DNA from: an uncultured Collinsella sp.
GTDB taxonomy: Bacteria > Actinomycetota > Coriobacteriia > Coriobacteriales > Coriobacteriaceae
Assembly (NCBI GenBank): GCA_900541785.1
Contig: UQKY01000053.1
Coordinates: forward strand, 1 to 13,316
Direction of reading: 5' to 3'
DNA: 13,316 nucleotides
Below the pieces are notes generated by a model. That model made no database searches. It had not been told where the DNA came from and saw only the letters and a program-made list of their open reading frames with translations. Of the stretch, positions 6,731-13,124 are shown one piece after another (the stretch's first letter is position 1; every line of letters begins with the position of its first letter). The position numbers and the translations under genes were made by a program.

Positions 6731-7498
6731 ATGGAATTGTTTGAGCCGATTCTTCATTTCTTTGAGCAACGGTGGGTCCACAACATCATCTGGGCCGTCA
6801 TCTTGGCGATAGGCACCGCCGTCGCCGCCAAGGTCGTATCCAAGACCCTGAACCATCTGCTTAACCGAGACGATAACCCGCTACCGGCATCGAGTATCTT
6901 CATCAACATCGCGCGCGCCGTCATCTGGATGATCGGCGGCAGCTTTATCCTCGACAACTGTTTTGGCATTAATGCAAACGCCCTCGTCGCCGCTCTTGGC
7001 GTCGGCGGCATCGCCATCTCGCTCGGCTTTCAGGACACGCTGTCAAACCTTATCGGCGGCATGCAGGTGACCTTTATGGGCATCATCAAACCCGGCGACA
7101 ATATCGAGGTCGGCGGCGTATCCGGCGTGGTCCAAGACATCACTTGGCGCCATACAACGATTGAGGATGCCTGTGGACAGACCATCATTGTGCCCAACTC
7201 CAACATCTCCAAGAACACGCTCGTGCATTTGATGCCCTTTGGGCGCGTGGCCGTGCCCGTTGCCGTAAAGGACACGTCCAAGTGGGCTTCCCTTGACGCG
7301 CTGGCAGACGAGCTCACCGATGCCACCAAGGCCGCCGTGCTTCCCATCTCGGGCTTTGACAAAGAGCCCTACGTGCTCTTTAGCGAAATCGGCGACTTTA
7401 GCATCAAGGGAAAGATCATCTTTATCGTCAGCGACGACAGCACCACCTTCACGGCAGCCGACGCCTGCATCCGCGCCATCGCCCCTATCATCGCCTAA
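6731..7498 (+). CDS. Small MscS-family mechanosensitive ion channel
   Basis: A 255-residue membrane protein, close to the minimal MscS size. Helices are expected at ~18-38 and ~57-78. The pore-lining helix spans ~83-112, with the Gly/Ala pattern ALVAALGVGGIAISLGFQDTLSN that packs the MscS heptamer. The beta domain follows: IKPGDNIEVGGVSGVVQDITWRHTTIE and the family hallmark VPNSNISKNTL (154-164). It opens under membrane tension to release solutes on hypo-osmotic shock. AGGAGG at 6715-6720 gives 10-nt spacing to the ATG at 6731; in-frame upstream starts, including ATG at 6698, precede the ribosome binding site and are rejected. The gene is flanked by terminators on both sides and appears monocistronic. 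Confidence 0.93.
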   Translation: MELFEPILHFFEQRWVHNIIWAVILAIGTAVAAKVVSKTLNHLLNRDDNPLPASSIFINIARAVIWMIGGSFILDNCFGINANALVAALGVGGIAISLGFQDTLSNLIGGMQVTFMGIIKPGDNIEVGGVSGVVQDITWRHTTIEDACGQTIIVPNSNISKNTLVHLMPFGRVAVPVAVKDTSKWASLDALADELTDATKAAVLPISGFDKEPYVLFSEIGDFSIKGKIIFIVSDDSTTFTAADACIRAIAPIIA

Positions 7499-7499
7499 C

Positions 7500-7535
7500 C
7501 CGCCAAAAAGGGACAGGCACCTTTGTGGTGGTTTT
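7500..7535 (+). terminator. Repeat-type terminator hairpin, copy C
   Basis: CCGCCA pairs with TGGTGG (one G-U), then after one mismatch AAAGG pairs with CCTTT, around the tip GACAGGCA; TTTT follows at 7532-7535. The element's AACC start falls in the MscS TAA stop codon (7496-7498). It is the most degenerate of the four related hairpins. Confidence 0.65.
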
Positions 7536-7544
7536 CATTCGTGG

Positions 7545-7574
7545 TACCATGGTTTATATAGTTGTTTAAACGAC
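7545..7574 (+). promoter_or_regulatory. Candidate -10 box and palindromic operator of the BMP-fusion operon
   Basis: TACCAT (7545-7550), within GGTACCATGGTT, is a possible -10 box 39 nt before the ATG. TTGTGG (7523-7528) at 16 bp could act as -35. Between it and the ribosome binding site lies GTTGTTTAAACGAC (7561-7574), a 14-bp near-perfect palindrome centred on GTTTAAAC with a single mismatched pair, a plausible operator. AAGGGAG (7576-7582) is the ribosome binding site, 7 nt before ATG 7590. Confidence 0.35.
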
Positions 7575-7589
7575 TAAGGGAGCAACATC

Positions 7590-9506
7590 ATGGAAGAGGC
7601 CTATCGTCAAGCACGCAAGCGCGGCGAGCAAGGACGCCGACGCGCCATTAGCCAAAGCGAGCATCCATACCTTACGGACCTCGACAGCTTGGTTGCTCAG
7701 CTCCCCTTAGGTCAGCGAGAGAATGTCGGCCTGCGGGATATTCCGCTCGAAATGGTCGTCGGCACGGTCACCAAAGGCCGTCAGTCCGCCTTTTCGTGTA
7801 ACTTTATGCCCCTGCTTCCGTTTAGCACCGAGTTCGCCCGCAAGTGGTCCAACCTCTACGACATCCAGGTAACCGAGGGCTATCGCGACCCCATCATCGT
7901 CACCGAGTTCATGCATCGGTTCTATGTCCAGGAAGGCAACAAACGCGTCAGTGTCCTCAAATTCCTAGACGCCCCGACGGTTTCGGCCAAGGTCACCCGT
8001 CTCTACCCCGGCACATGGGATTCCGTCGAAAGCCGCCTGTACGGCGAGTTCTGCGCGTTTTGGCGCGTCTGCCCCCTATACGAGATCGAGTTCTCGCGTG
8101 AGGGAAGCTACGAAACGCTCGCCAAGATGCTCGGTCAGAACCTTATCGAAAAATGGACGCAGAAAAAGGTCGACTACCTGCGCCACACTTTCCTGCTCTT
8201 TAAGCGTGCCTACCTTCGCGCAGGCGGCGATCACCTGGACATTACGCCCGCCGACGCCATGCTCGTCTACCTCAATGTGTACAACCAGGACCGCCTGCTG
8301 GATACGGCGACGGATATCGTCGTAAACCGCCTGTGCAAGATCTGGCGCGAGCTGGTCATTGCCGGCAAAAATGACGAGGACAAGGTCGATCTTGTCGAAG
8401 CACCGAGCGTCGACGAGGAGGAGACGCCCGCCAAGTCCACCTCTGGCGTGCTCAACTTCTTTATGGGCAAGACCGTCTACTCGACGGCCAACCCCCTGCG
8501 CATCGCCTTTATCCATGAGTTCCCCTGTGCGACGTCGAGCTGGGACAGCCTGCACGACCAAGGGCGTCAGTATCTCGATGAGCACTTTGGCGGTATCGTG
8601 CGCACCGAGGCGTTCGAGGACTGTCACGATCCGGATGTGTTCTACGCCGCCGTGGAAACGGCTGTCAAACATGGAGCAAACGTCATCTTCTCGACCTCGC
8701 ACCGCCTGATGGAATACACGCTCAGGGCTGCCGTTGAGTATCCCCAGGTTCGGTTCCTCAACTGCTCTATCGGCCTTCCCCATCAAAGCGTCCGTTCGTA
8801 CTTTGGCAAGATGTACGAGGCCAAGTTTCTGCTGGGCGCCCTTGCGGCCAGCATGGCGGACAACCACCGCATCGGTTACCACGCGTCGGTCTTCGCCTCG
8901 GGCGCACTCAGCGAGATCAACGCCTTTGCGATTGGCGCCTCGCTGCTCGACCCGCGCGCGCAGGTCATCCTCACCTGGGGCGATGTTCCCGCCGGTGGTC
9001 TTGCCGAAGCCATGTGCCGCGAAGGCGTAAGCGTCATGACCGGCGCTGACATGTCAAAGTCGCTCGAAGACCCAACGGCCTACGGGCTTCACCGCTTGGT
9101 CGACGGCAAAGTCACCGGCATCGCCATGCCCGTATGGAACTGGGGCCGTTACTACGAGCTCATCGTTCGCAGCCTTCTTCACGGCACGTGGGACGAGACC
9201 AGCGACGACAACCAAGTGCGCGCCGTCAACTACTGGTACGGCATGAGCTCCGGCGTTATCGACATTCGCTACGCTCCGGGCCTGCCTTATCAGACGCGCA
9301 AGCTTGTTCAGCTCCTCCGCAATGGCATTGTTGAGGGATCCATCAACCCCTTTGGCGGCGAGCTCCACAGCCAGAACGGCGTGGTACAGATCGAAGGCTT
9401 CCCTCCGCTGCCGAGCACGCAGATTGTCGAGATGAATTGGCTGGCGGACAACGTGGTAGGCACCATTCCGCAGCTCGACGATGAGCCGAAAGTCCCTGCC
9501 CTATGA
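7590..9506 (+). CDS. Cytoplasmic ParB-like domain fused to PnrA/BMP-type ligand-binding domain
   Basis: A 638-residue protein of unknown function. No signal peptide or lipobox is present; the N-terminus is polar and basic, so it should stay in the cytoplasm. Residues ~45-140 resemble the ParB/Srx N-terminal fold: RDIPLEMV, then DPIIVTEF and EGNKRVSVLKFLDAPTVSAKV, where GNKR takes the place of the ParB GERR box. Residues ~170-260 are helical and charged, followed by an acidic linker (261-283). Residues ~300-595 match the BMP/PnrA periplasmic nucleoside-binding family: LRIAFIHE, ANVIFSTSHR, VRFLNCS, SYFGKMYEAKFLLGALAA, HRIGYHAS and INAFAIGASLLDP. BMP domains normally sit outside the cell and feed ABC importers, so a cytoplasmic copy implies sensing rather than transport. 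It overlaps the phosphoesterase gene by 4 nt. Automated annotation would likely call it a BMP transporter protein, which the missing signal argues against. Confidence 0.8.
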   Translation: MEEAYRQARKRGEQGRRRAISQSEHPYLTDLDSLVAQLPLGQRENVGLRDIPLEMVVGTVTKGRQSAFSCNFMPLLPFSTEFARKWSNLYDIQVTEGYRDPIIVTEFMHRFYVQEGNKRVSVLKFLDAPTVSAKVTRLYPGTWDSVESRLYGEFCAFWRVCPLYEIEFSREGSYETLAKMLGQNLIEKWTQKKVDYLRHTFLLFKRAYLRAGGDHLDITPADAMLVYLNVYNQDRLLDTATDIVVNRLCKIWRELVIAGKNDEDKVDLVEAPSVDEEETPAKSTSGVLNFFMGKTVYSTANPLRIAFIHEFPCATSSWDSLHDQGRQYLDEHFGGIVRTEAFEDCHDPDVFYAAVETAVKHGANVIFSTSHRLMEYTLRAAVEYPQVRFLNCSIGLPHQSVRSYFGKMYEAKFLLGALAASMADNHRIGYHASVFASGALSEINAFAIGASLLDPRAQVILTWGDVPAGGLAEAMCREGVSVMTGADMSKSLEDPTAYGLHRLVDGKVTGIAMPVWNWGRYYELIVRSLLHGTWDETSDDNQVRAVNYWYGMSSGVIDIRYAPGLPYQTRKLVQLLRNGIVEGSINPFGGELHSQNGVVQIEGFPPLPSTQIVEMNWLADNVVGTIPQLDDEPKVPAL

Positions 9507-10213
9507 AAATCCTTGCCATAGCCGATACCGAAGAACGATGCCTTTGGGAGTGCTTTCGCAAGGAACGCTTTGAGGGAGTCGACCTGATTTTGTCCGCCGG
9601 CGATCTGGACCCGGACTATCTTGAGTTTTTGGTTACGGTCATCAACAAACCGCTCATCTACGTGCGCGGCAATCACGATGACCGCTACGCACGTCATGCA
9701 CCGGGCGGATGTATCTGCGTAGAAGACAGCGTGTACACGTACCGAGGGATTCGCATTGCAGGCCTTGGCGGGTCCATGCGTTATCGCGACGGCGCCAACA
9801 TGTACACCGAACGCGAGATGTCCAAGCGCATGCGTAAGCTGTCGCGTAAGGTTAGGATGGTCGGCGGGTGCGACATTCTGCTTACCCATGCACCCGCCGC
9901 CGGTATGGGTGATCTGGACGATCTGCCGCATCGAGGATTCGAGTGCTTTAACACAGCACTCGAATCCTGGAATCCCGACTACATGGTGCACGGGCATGTG
10001 CACCAAAGCTACGGTTGCGATTTTCAGCGCGAACGGCAGCATGCGTGTGGAACGACTATCATCAACGCCTGCGGCTATACGCAGTTTGAGCTCGACCAGA
10101 CGCGCTACCCCATCCGCGGCTGGCAGGCAGCCTGGCTCAATTCGCAAACCATGCGCCGCGAGCTCAAACGCCACGAAGCCATAGAGTCCTCAACCGCCAG
10201 AACACCCTGGTAA
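9503..10213 (+). CDS. Metallophosphoesterase of the calcineurin-like superfamily, DxE-type first motif
   Basis: A 236-residue soluble protein. Metal-site motifs are AGD (Asp34), GNHD (56-59), His129 in LLTHAP and GHVH (164-167). The first motif reads IADTEE: Asp8 is kept but the usual His two residues on is Glu10. GLGGSMRYRDGANMYTEREM (88-107) is a conserved-looking insert before the second half of the fold. Relatives hydrolyse phosphomonoesters or diesters such as cyclic or damaged nucleotides; the substrate here is unknown. ATG at 9503 overlaps the TGA (9504-9506) of the BMP-fusion gene and no strong ribosome binding site precedes it, so translation is probably coupled. The basic, polar C-terminus beyond ~215 is likely disordered. 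A 16-bp terminator starts within its stop codon. Confidence 0.88.
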   Translation: MKILAIADTEERCLWECFRKERFEGVDLILSAGDLDPDYLEFLVTVINKPLIYVRGNHDDRYARHAPGGCICVEDSVYTYRGIRIAGLGGSMRYRDGANMYTEREMSKRMRKLSRKVRMVGGCDILLTHAPAAGMGDLDDLPHRGFECFNTALESWNPDYMVHGHVHQSYGCDFQRERQHACGTTIINACGYTQFELDQTRYPIRGWQAAWLNSQTMRRELKRHEAIESSTARTPW

Positions 10214-10252
10214 CCACCTCAAAGGGGACGCTGACCCCTTTGAGGTGGTTTT
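10212..10252 (+). terminator. Repeat-type terminator hairpin, copy D
   Basis: AACCACCTCAAAGGGG (10212-10227) pairs perfectly over 16 bp with CCCCTTTGAGGTGGTT (10235-10250), loop ACGCTGA, ending in TTTT at 10249-10252. The left arm begins inside the TAA of the phosphoesterase gene. It ends the BMP-fusion operon and may also act on the convergent - strand. Confidence 0.9.
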
Positions 10253-10265
10253 GGCACGCGATAGC

Positions 10266-10304
10266 AAGAAACCCGGTCCTGCACGAGGCAGAACCGGGTT
10301 TCTT
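10266..10304 (-). terminator. Terminator of the rplK-rplA operon
   Basis: AAGAAACCCGGT (10266-10277) pairs with ACCGGGTTTCTT (10293-10304), 12 bp, with a further short paired tip. It is 36 nt beyond the rplA stop on the - strand. On that strand the stem's own 3' end GGGTTTCTT provides the T-rich part; the + strand reads similarly, so it may work in both directions. Confidence 0.75.
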
Positions 10305-10340
10305 TAGCAATGCTTGCTTTGCTCAGGCAGTAACTGTTAG

Positions 10341-11048
10341 TTACTCAGCCAGGAAGTCACGCTGGACAGCGGGATCGACCTTGACGCCAGGGCCCATGGT
10401 GGAAGACACAGAGATGGACTTGACGTACTTGCCCTTAGCAGAAGAGGGCTTGACGCGCAGAATCTCGGTGTACAGGGCAGCGTAGTTCTCGACGAGCTGC
10501 TGCTCAGAGAAGGACTTCTTGCCCAGGGGCACGTGGCAGATGCCGTAACGGTCGGCGCGGTACTCAACGCGGCCGGCCTTGAGCTCAGAGACCATCTTGG
10601 CGACGTCCATGGTCACGGTGCCGAGCTTGGGGTTCGGCATGAGGCCACGGGGACCAAGGATCTTACCGATGCGGCCAACCTTGGCCATCATGTTCGGCGT
10701 AGCGATAGCGGCATCGAAGTTGATCTCGCCCTTCTGGATCTGGGCGACGAGCTCGTCGGAACCGATGATGTCGGCGCCGGCAGCCTCGGCCTCGCGAGCC
10801 TTCTCGCCCTCGGCGAAGACGGCAACACGAACGGTCTTGCCGGTGCCGTGGGGCAGGGAGATGGAACCACGGATGTTCTGGTCAGCCTTACGAGTATCGA
10901 TGCCCAGACGGAAATGGGCCTCGACGGTCTCGTCGAACTTGGCGGTGTCGAGCTCCTTGATGAGCTTGGCAGCCTGAAGGGGGGTGTAGAGCGTGGCGCG
11001 GTCGATCTTCTCGGCAGCGGCGTTATAGCTCTTACCATGCTTAGCCAT
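10341..11048 (-). CDS. rplA: 50S ribosomal protein L1
   Basis: A 235-residue protein, the usual bacterial L1 length. It begins MAKHGKSYNAAAEK and carries the L1 signature region ATPNMMAKVGRIGKILGPRG (116-135) followed by LMPNPKLGTVT, plus GTGKTVRVAVFAEGEKA (69-85). L1 binds 23S rRNA helices 76-78 in the mobile L1 stalk and helps release deacylated tRNA; in many bacteria it also represses its own rplK-rplA mRNA. AGGAGGT lies 8 nt before the ATG at 11048; a second in-frame ATG at 11054 is only about 2 nt from that box and would add MH. It is the last gene of the - strand cluster, 117 nt after rplK, and ends at a terminator facing the phosphoesterase operon. Confidence 0.97.
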   Translation of the reverse strand: MAKHGKSYNAAAEKIDRATLYTPLQAAKLIKELDTAKFDETVEAHFRLGIDTRKADQNIRGSISLPHGTGKTVRVAVFAEGEKAREAEAAGADIIGSDELVAQIQKGEINFDAAIATPNMMAKVGRIGKILGPRGLMPNPKLGTVTMDVAKMVSELKAGRVEYRADRYGICHVPLGKKSFSEQQLVENYAALYTEILRVKPSSAKGKYVKSISVSSTMGPGVKVDPAVQRDFLAE

Positions 11049-11072
11049 GTGCATTACCTCCTGTGGTTAAAC

Positions 11073-11147
11073 GGGCGTGAGCCCTCCCACATCGTATCGT
11101 GTGCCCTATTGCACACATATAACGGGCGCCCCGGTCGGAGCGCCCGT
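11073..11147 (-). promoter_or_regulatory. Structured rplK-rplA spacer
   Basis: Three GC-rich hairpins lie between rplK and rplA: GGGC/GCCC (11073-11084), GTGTGC/GCACAC (11099-11104/11111-11116) and ACGGGCGC/GCGCCCGT (11122-11129/11140-11147). On the - strand none is followed by a strong T run. They could be an L1 autoregulatory site, a weak attenuator or RNA-processing stems. Confidence 0.35.
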
Positions 11148-11165
11148 CATTACCTAAAGAAATCG

Positions 11166-11594
11166 CTACTCAGCGATGGTGACGCCCATGGAACGGGCGG
11201 TACCGGCGATGATCTTCTTGGCGGCGTCAATGTCGTTGGCATTGAGGTCCGGCATTTTGATCTCGGCGATCTTGGTGAGCTGCTCCTGGGAGAGCTGACC
11301 AACCTTGTCGGCCTGGGGCTTAGCGGAACCAGACTTGAGGTTCAGCTCCTTCTTGATGAGGTGAGCCGCCGGCGGGGTCTTGGTGATGAAGGAGAAGGAC
11401 TTATCCTCGTAGACAGAGATCTCAACGGGGATGATGTCGCCCTTCTTGTCCTGCGTCTCGGCGTTAAAGGCCTGGCAGAACTGCATGATGTTCACGCCAG
11501 CAGCGCCCAGGGCGGGGCCGACGGGAGGAGCGGGGTTAGCTGCACCAGCAGGAATCTGGAGCTTAATGACGTTGGCAACCTTCTTCTCAGCCAT
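11166..11594 (-). CDS. rplK: 50S ribosomal protein L11
   Basis: A 142-residue protein of standard length. The N-terminal domain has PAPPVGPALGAAGVNIMQFC (21-40), the thiostrepton-site proline-rich loop; the C-terminal rRNA-binding domain ends GTARSMGVTI (131-140). L11 sits at the GTPase-associated centre of the 50S subunit, binds 23S rRNA helices 43-44 and contacts elongation factors. The AAAGGA box touches an ATG at 11600 but is about 6 nt from the ATG at 11594, which gives the expected MAEKK start. It follows nusG after a 120-nt leader and precedes rplA, the normal order of this operon. Confidence 0.97.
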   Translation of the reverse strand: MAEKKVANVIKLQIPAGAANPAPPVGPALGAAGVNIMQFCQAFNAETQDKKGDIIPVEISVYEDKSFSFITKTPPAAHLIKKELNLKSGSAKPQADKVGQLSQEQLTKIAEIKMPDLNANDIDAAKKIIAGTARSMGVTIAE

Positions 11595-11714
11595 GGTCAT
11601 TCCTTTCGAATCACGAGTGTGAAGTACTTGCTATATCGTAAGCACGCACGTGTTAGAAGCACTCCTGAGATGAGCAGTCACAGAAGAAGCACGCTCGCGC
11701 GAACGGACGAAAAT
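11595..11714 (-). promoter_or_regulatory. rplK leader, unresolved
   Basis: The 120 nt between nusG and rplK hold no gene. Read on the - strand, the motif GTGCTT occurs three times and there are short palindromes (AAGTACTT), but I see no clear intrinsic terminator and no convincing promoter. In other bacteria the L1 autogenous control site lies in this leader; I cannot confirm one here. Confidence 0.3.
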
Positions 11715-12251
11715 TTAAGCGATGACAGCGACCTGGTTAAAGTCGAGCTCGACCGGCGTCTCGCGGCCAAAGATCATCAGCGTGACCTTGAGCTTGCCAG
11801 CCTCGGTGTTAACCTCGGAGACCTTGCCATCAAAGTCGGTAAGCGGGCCATCGGTGACGCGGACGGACGTACCGACCTCAATATCAACCGAGGTGCGCTT
11901 GGGCGAATCGCCCTTACCAGGACGACGAGTCATCTTGTTGTACTCGTCGCGGGAAAGCGGAGCGGGCTTGCCGTTGCCGCCTAGGAAACCGGTGACGCCG
12001 GGCGTGTTACGAACACACGTCCAAGCATCGTCATCCATCTCCATGCGGACCAGGACATAACCCGGGAAGATCTTGGAATCCTTGGTCTCACGCTTGCCAC
12101 CCTCTTTAATCTCGGTGACGCGCTCCATAGGAATCTCGATATCAAAGATACGGTCCTGCATGCCCATAGTCTCGATGCGATGCTCGAGATCGGACTTAAC
12201 GCGGTTCTCGTATCCAGAGTAAGTGTGAACGACGTACCAACGCTTAGACAT
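11715..12251 (-). CDS. nusG: Transcription termination/antitermination factor NusG
   Basis: A 178-residue protein with the NGN domain first: RWYVVHTYSGYEN (4-16), IFPGYVLVRM (61-70), RNTPGVTGFLGG (81-92). The KOW domain follows at ~124-178 (VRVTDGPLTDFDGKV and the ending FNQVAVIA). NusG binds the beta' clamp helices and non-template strand of RNA polymerase, altering pausing and linking to Rho or the ribosome. GAGGGG, lying in the last codons of secE, is its ribosome binding site; only 3 nt separate the secE TAA from this ATG, so the two are coupled. There is no extended acidic N-terminus of the kind found in some actinobacterial NusG proteins. Confidence 0.97.
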   Translation of the reverse strand: MSKRWYVVHTYSGYENRVKSDLEHRIETMGMQDRIFDIEIPMERVTEIKEGGKRETKDSKIFPGYVLVRMEMDDDAWTCVRNTPGVTGFLGGNGKPAPLSRDEYNKMTRRPGKGDSPKRTSVDIEVGTSVRVTDGPLTDFDGKVSEVNTEAGKLKVTLMIFGRETPVELDFNQVAVIA

Positions 12252-12254
12252 GGT

Positions 12255-12593
12255 TTAGCCCCTCAATCCAGAGAACAGAGCAAGAGCCTCGCCAAAGCCA
12301 GCATCGAGCAGAGCGATGACGACGCCGACGACGATCAGAGAAGCGCAAACGACGACCGAGTAGTTCACGAGCTCCTTCTTATCGGGCCACGTGACACGCT
12401 TCATCTCGGACTTGACCGAAGCGAAATACTTCTTGGTGCGGGCGAAGAAACCAGGCTTCTCGTTCTTCTTGGACTTCGCAGCCTTCTCGTTCTTCTTGGC
12501 AACGGCCTTCTTGGCCTCAACCTTGGAGTTGGCGGCAGCTTTGTTGGCAGGTGCCGGCTGCTGAGCCTTCTTCTTGTTCTTCTTGTTGGCCAT
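12255..12593 (-). CDS. secE: Preprotein translocase subunit SecE
   Basis: A 112-residue single-span membrane protein. Residues 1-48 are a Lys/Ala-rich extension (MANKKNKKKAQQPAP...) that is probably disordered. The core is the amphipathic SecE hallmark SEMKRVTWPDKKELVNYS (62-79), then one transmembrane helix at ~78-97. SecE clamps the SecY channel with its amphipathic and membrane helices. GGAGGT is 7 nt before the ATG at 12593. Gene order with nusG immediately downstream and tRNA-Trp/rpmG upstream is the standard arrangement. Confidence 0.96.
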   Translation of the reverse strand: MANKKNKKKAQQPAPANKAAANSKVEAKKAVAKKNEKAAKSKKNEKPGFFARTKKYFASVKSEMKRVTWPDKKELVNYSVVVCASLIVVGVVIALLDAGFGEALALFSGLRG

Positions 12594-12616
12594 TTGGGTT
12601 ACCTCCGCGCAATGCG

Positions 12617-12646
12617 CTTATACATGAGTAAACCGTAAGCCCCCAA
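12617..12646 (-). promoter_or_regulatory. Candidate secE promoter
   Basis: On the - strand TTGGGG (12641-12646) and TATAAG (12617-12622) are separated by 18 bp, 24 nt before the secE ATG. The -35 part lies in the loop side of the hairpin at 12633-12660. A GCGC/GCGC mini-stem abuts the GGAGGT ribosome binding site. Confidence 0.3.
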
Positions 12647-12660
12647 GTGGGAGCTTACGG
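12633..12660 (-). terminator. Hairpin between tRNA-Trp and secE
   Basis: CCGTAAGC (12633-12640) pairs with GCTTACGG (12653-12660), with CCC/GGG pairing inside. On the - strand only TTTACTC follows, so it is a partial terminator or the processing stem that frees the 3' end of the tRNA from the secE mRNA. Confidence 0.45.
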
Positions 12661-12669
12661 AATAATGAC

Positions 12670-12745
12670 TGGCACGCCAGGAAGGACTCGAACCCTCAAC
12701 ACTCGGTTTTGGAGACCGATGCTCTACCAATTGAACTACTGGCGT
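12670..12745 (-). tRNA. tRNA-Trp (anticodon CCA)
   Basis: A complete 76-nt cloverleaf on the - strand. The acceptor stem ACGCCAG pairs with CTGGCGT, the discriminator is G and CCA is encoded (12670-12672). The D arm is GTTC-AATTGGTA-GAGC. The anticodon stem TCGGT/ACCGA holds the loop CTCCAAA with anticodon CCA at 12710-12712, and the T arm carries GGTTCGAGTCC. It lies 13 nt after rpmG and is probably processed from the rpmG-secE transcript. Confidence 0.97.
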
Positions 12746-12758
12746 ATGTGACTAGAGA

Positions 12759-12908
12759 CTAGCGAGTCTCTTTGTGCAGCGTGTGGTGACGGCACCAGGG
12801 GCAATACTTCTTGATCTCCATACGATCAGGCATGGTCGACTTGTTCTTGGTGGTCGTATAGTTGCGGCGCTTGCACTCAGTGCACGCAAGAGTAACTAGA
12901 GTACGCAT
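12759..12908 (-). CDS. rpmG: 50S ribosomal protein L33 (zinc-ribbon form)
   Basis: A 49-residue protein read directly from the - strand, beginning MRTLVTLACTECKRRNY and ending HHTLHKETR. Cys9-x-x-Cys12 and Cys36-x-x-Cys39 make the zinc-binding C+ form of L33, so a zinc-free paralogue elsewhere in the genome is possible. L33 lies near the E site of the 50S subunit. The ATG at 12908 is preceded by AAAGG. A 7-bp hairpin (12754-12760/12765-12771) covers the stop codon just ahead of tRNA-Trp. Gene size and place between tuf and secE are as expected. Confidence 0.96.
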   Translation of the reverse strand: MRTLVTLACTECKRRNYTTTKNKSTMPDRMEIKKYCPWCRHHTLHKETR

Positions 12909-12955
12909 GTATCCTGAACCTTTCATTTCCGCCCCGTACGGGCACGAGTTGATAC

Positions 12956-12983
12956 TTTATCAGCTCTACGTAAGTGCTGTCAA
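12956..12983 (-). promoter_or_regulatory. Promoter of the rpmG-tRNA-Trp-secE-nusG cluster
   Basis: On the - strand a perfect TTGACA -35 box (12978-12983) is followed after 16 bp by GATAAA (12956-12961), 47 nt before the rpmG ATG. This is the clearest promoter in the window. The rest of the 12909-13123 gap is AT-richer and shows no gene. Confidence 0.7.
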
Positions 12984-13124
12984 CGAAAACCTCGAATCAA
13001 TTGGTTCTCGGTGAACCCATTCATATTTGGAACACATCAATGGAGCCAACGAGATCTAATCGACGGTGCACCCAGGACCATTATCGATCCTCTCGACACC
13101 AGCAACGGCTCAATATTCATTGCA

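Noticed and set aside
7541..7554. GTGGTACCAT resembling the T-box antiterminator core
   Set aside because: No specifier hairpin precedes it and the hairpin present is upstream, not downstream; the terminator belongs to the MscS gene.
10533..11984. Long + strand open frame (483 codons) across rplA, rplK and nusG
   Set aside because: It is antisense to three clear ribosomal/transcription genes, spans their spacers and gives a low-complexity Gly/Leu/Asp-rich peptide typical of GC-rich shadow frames.
12754..12771. 7-bp hairpin across the rpmG stop codon as a terminator
   Set aside because: No T run follows on the - strand and tRNA-Trp starts 13 nt later; at most a processing structure.
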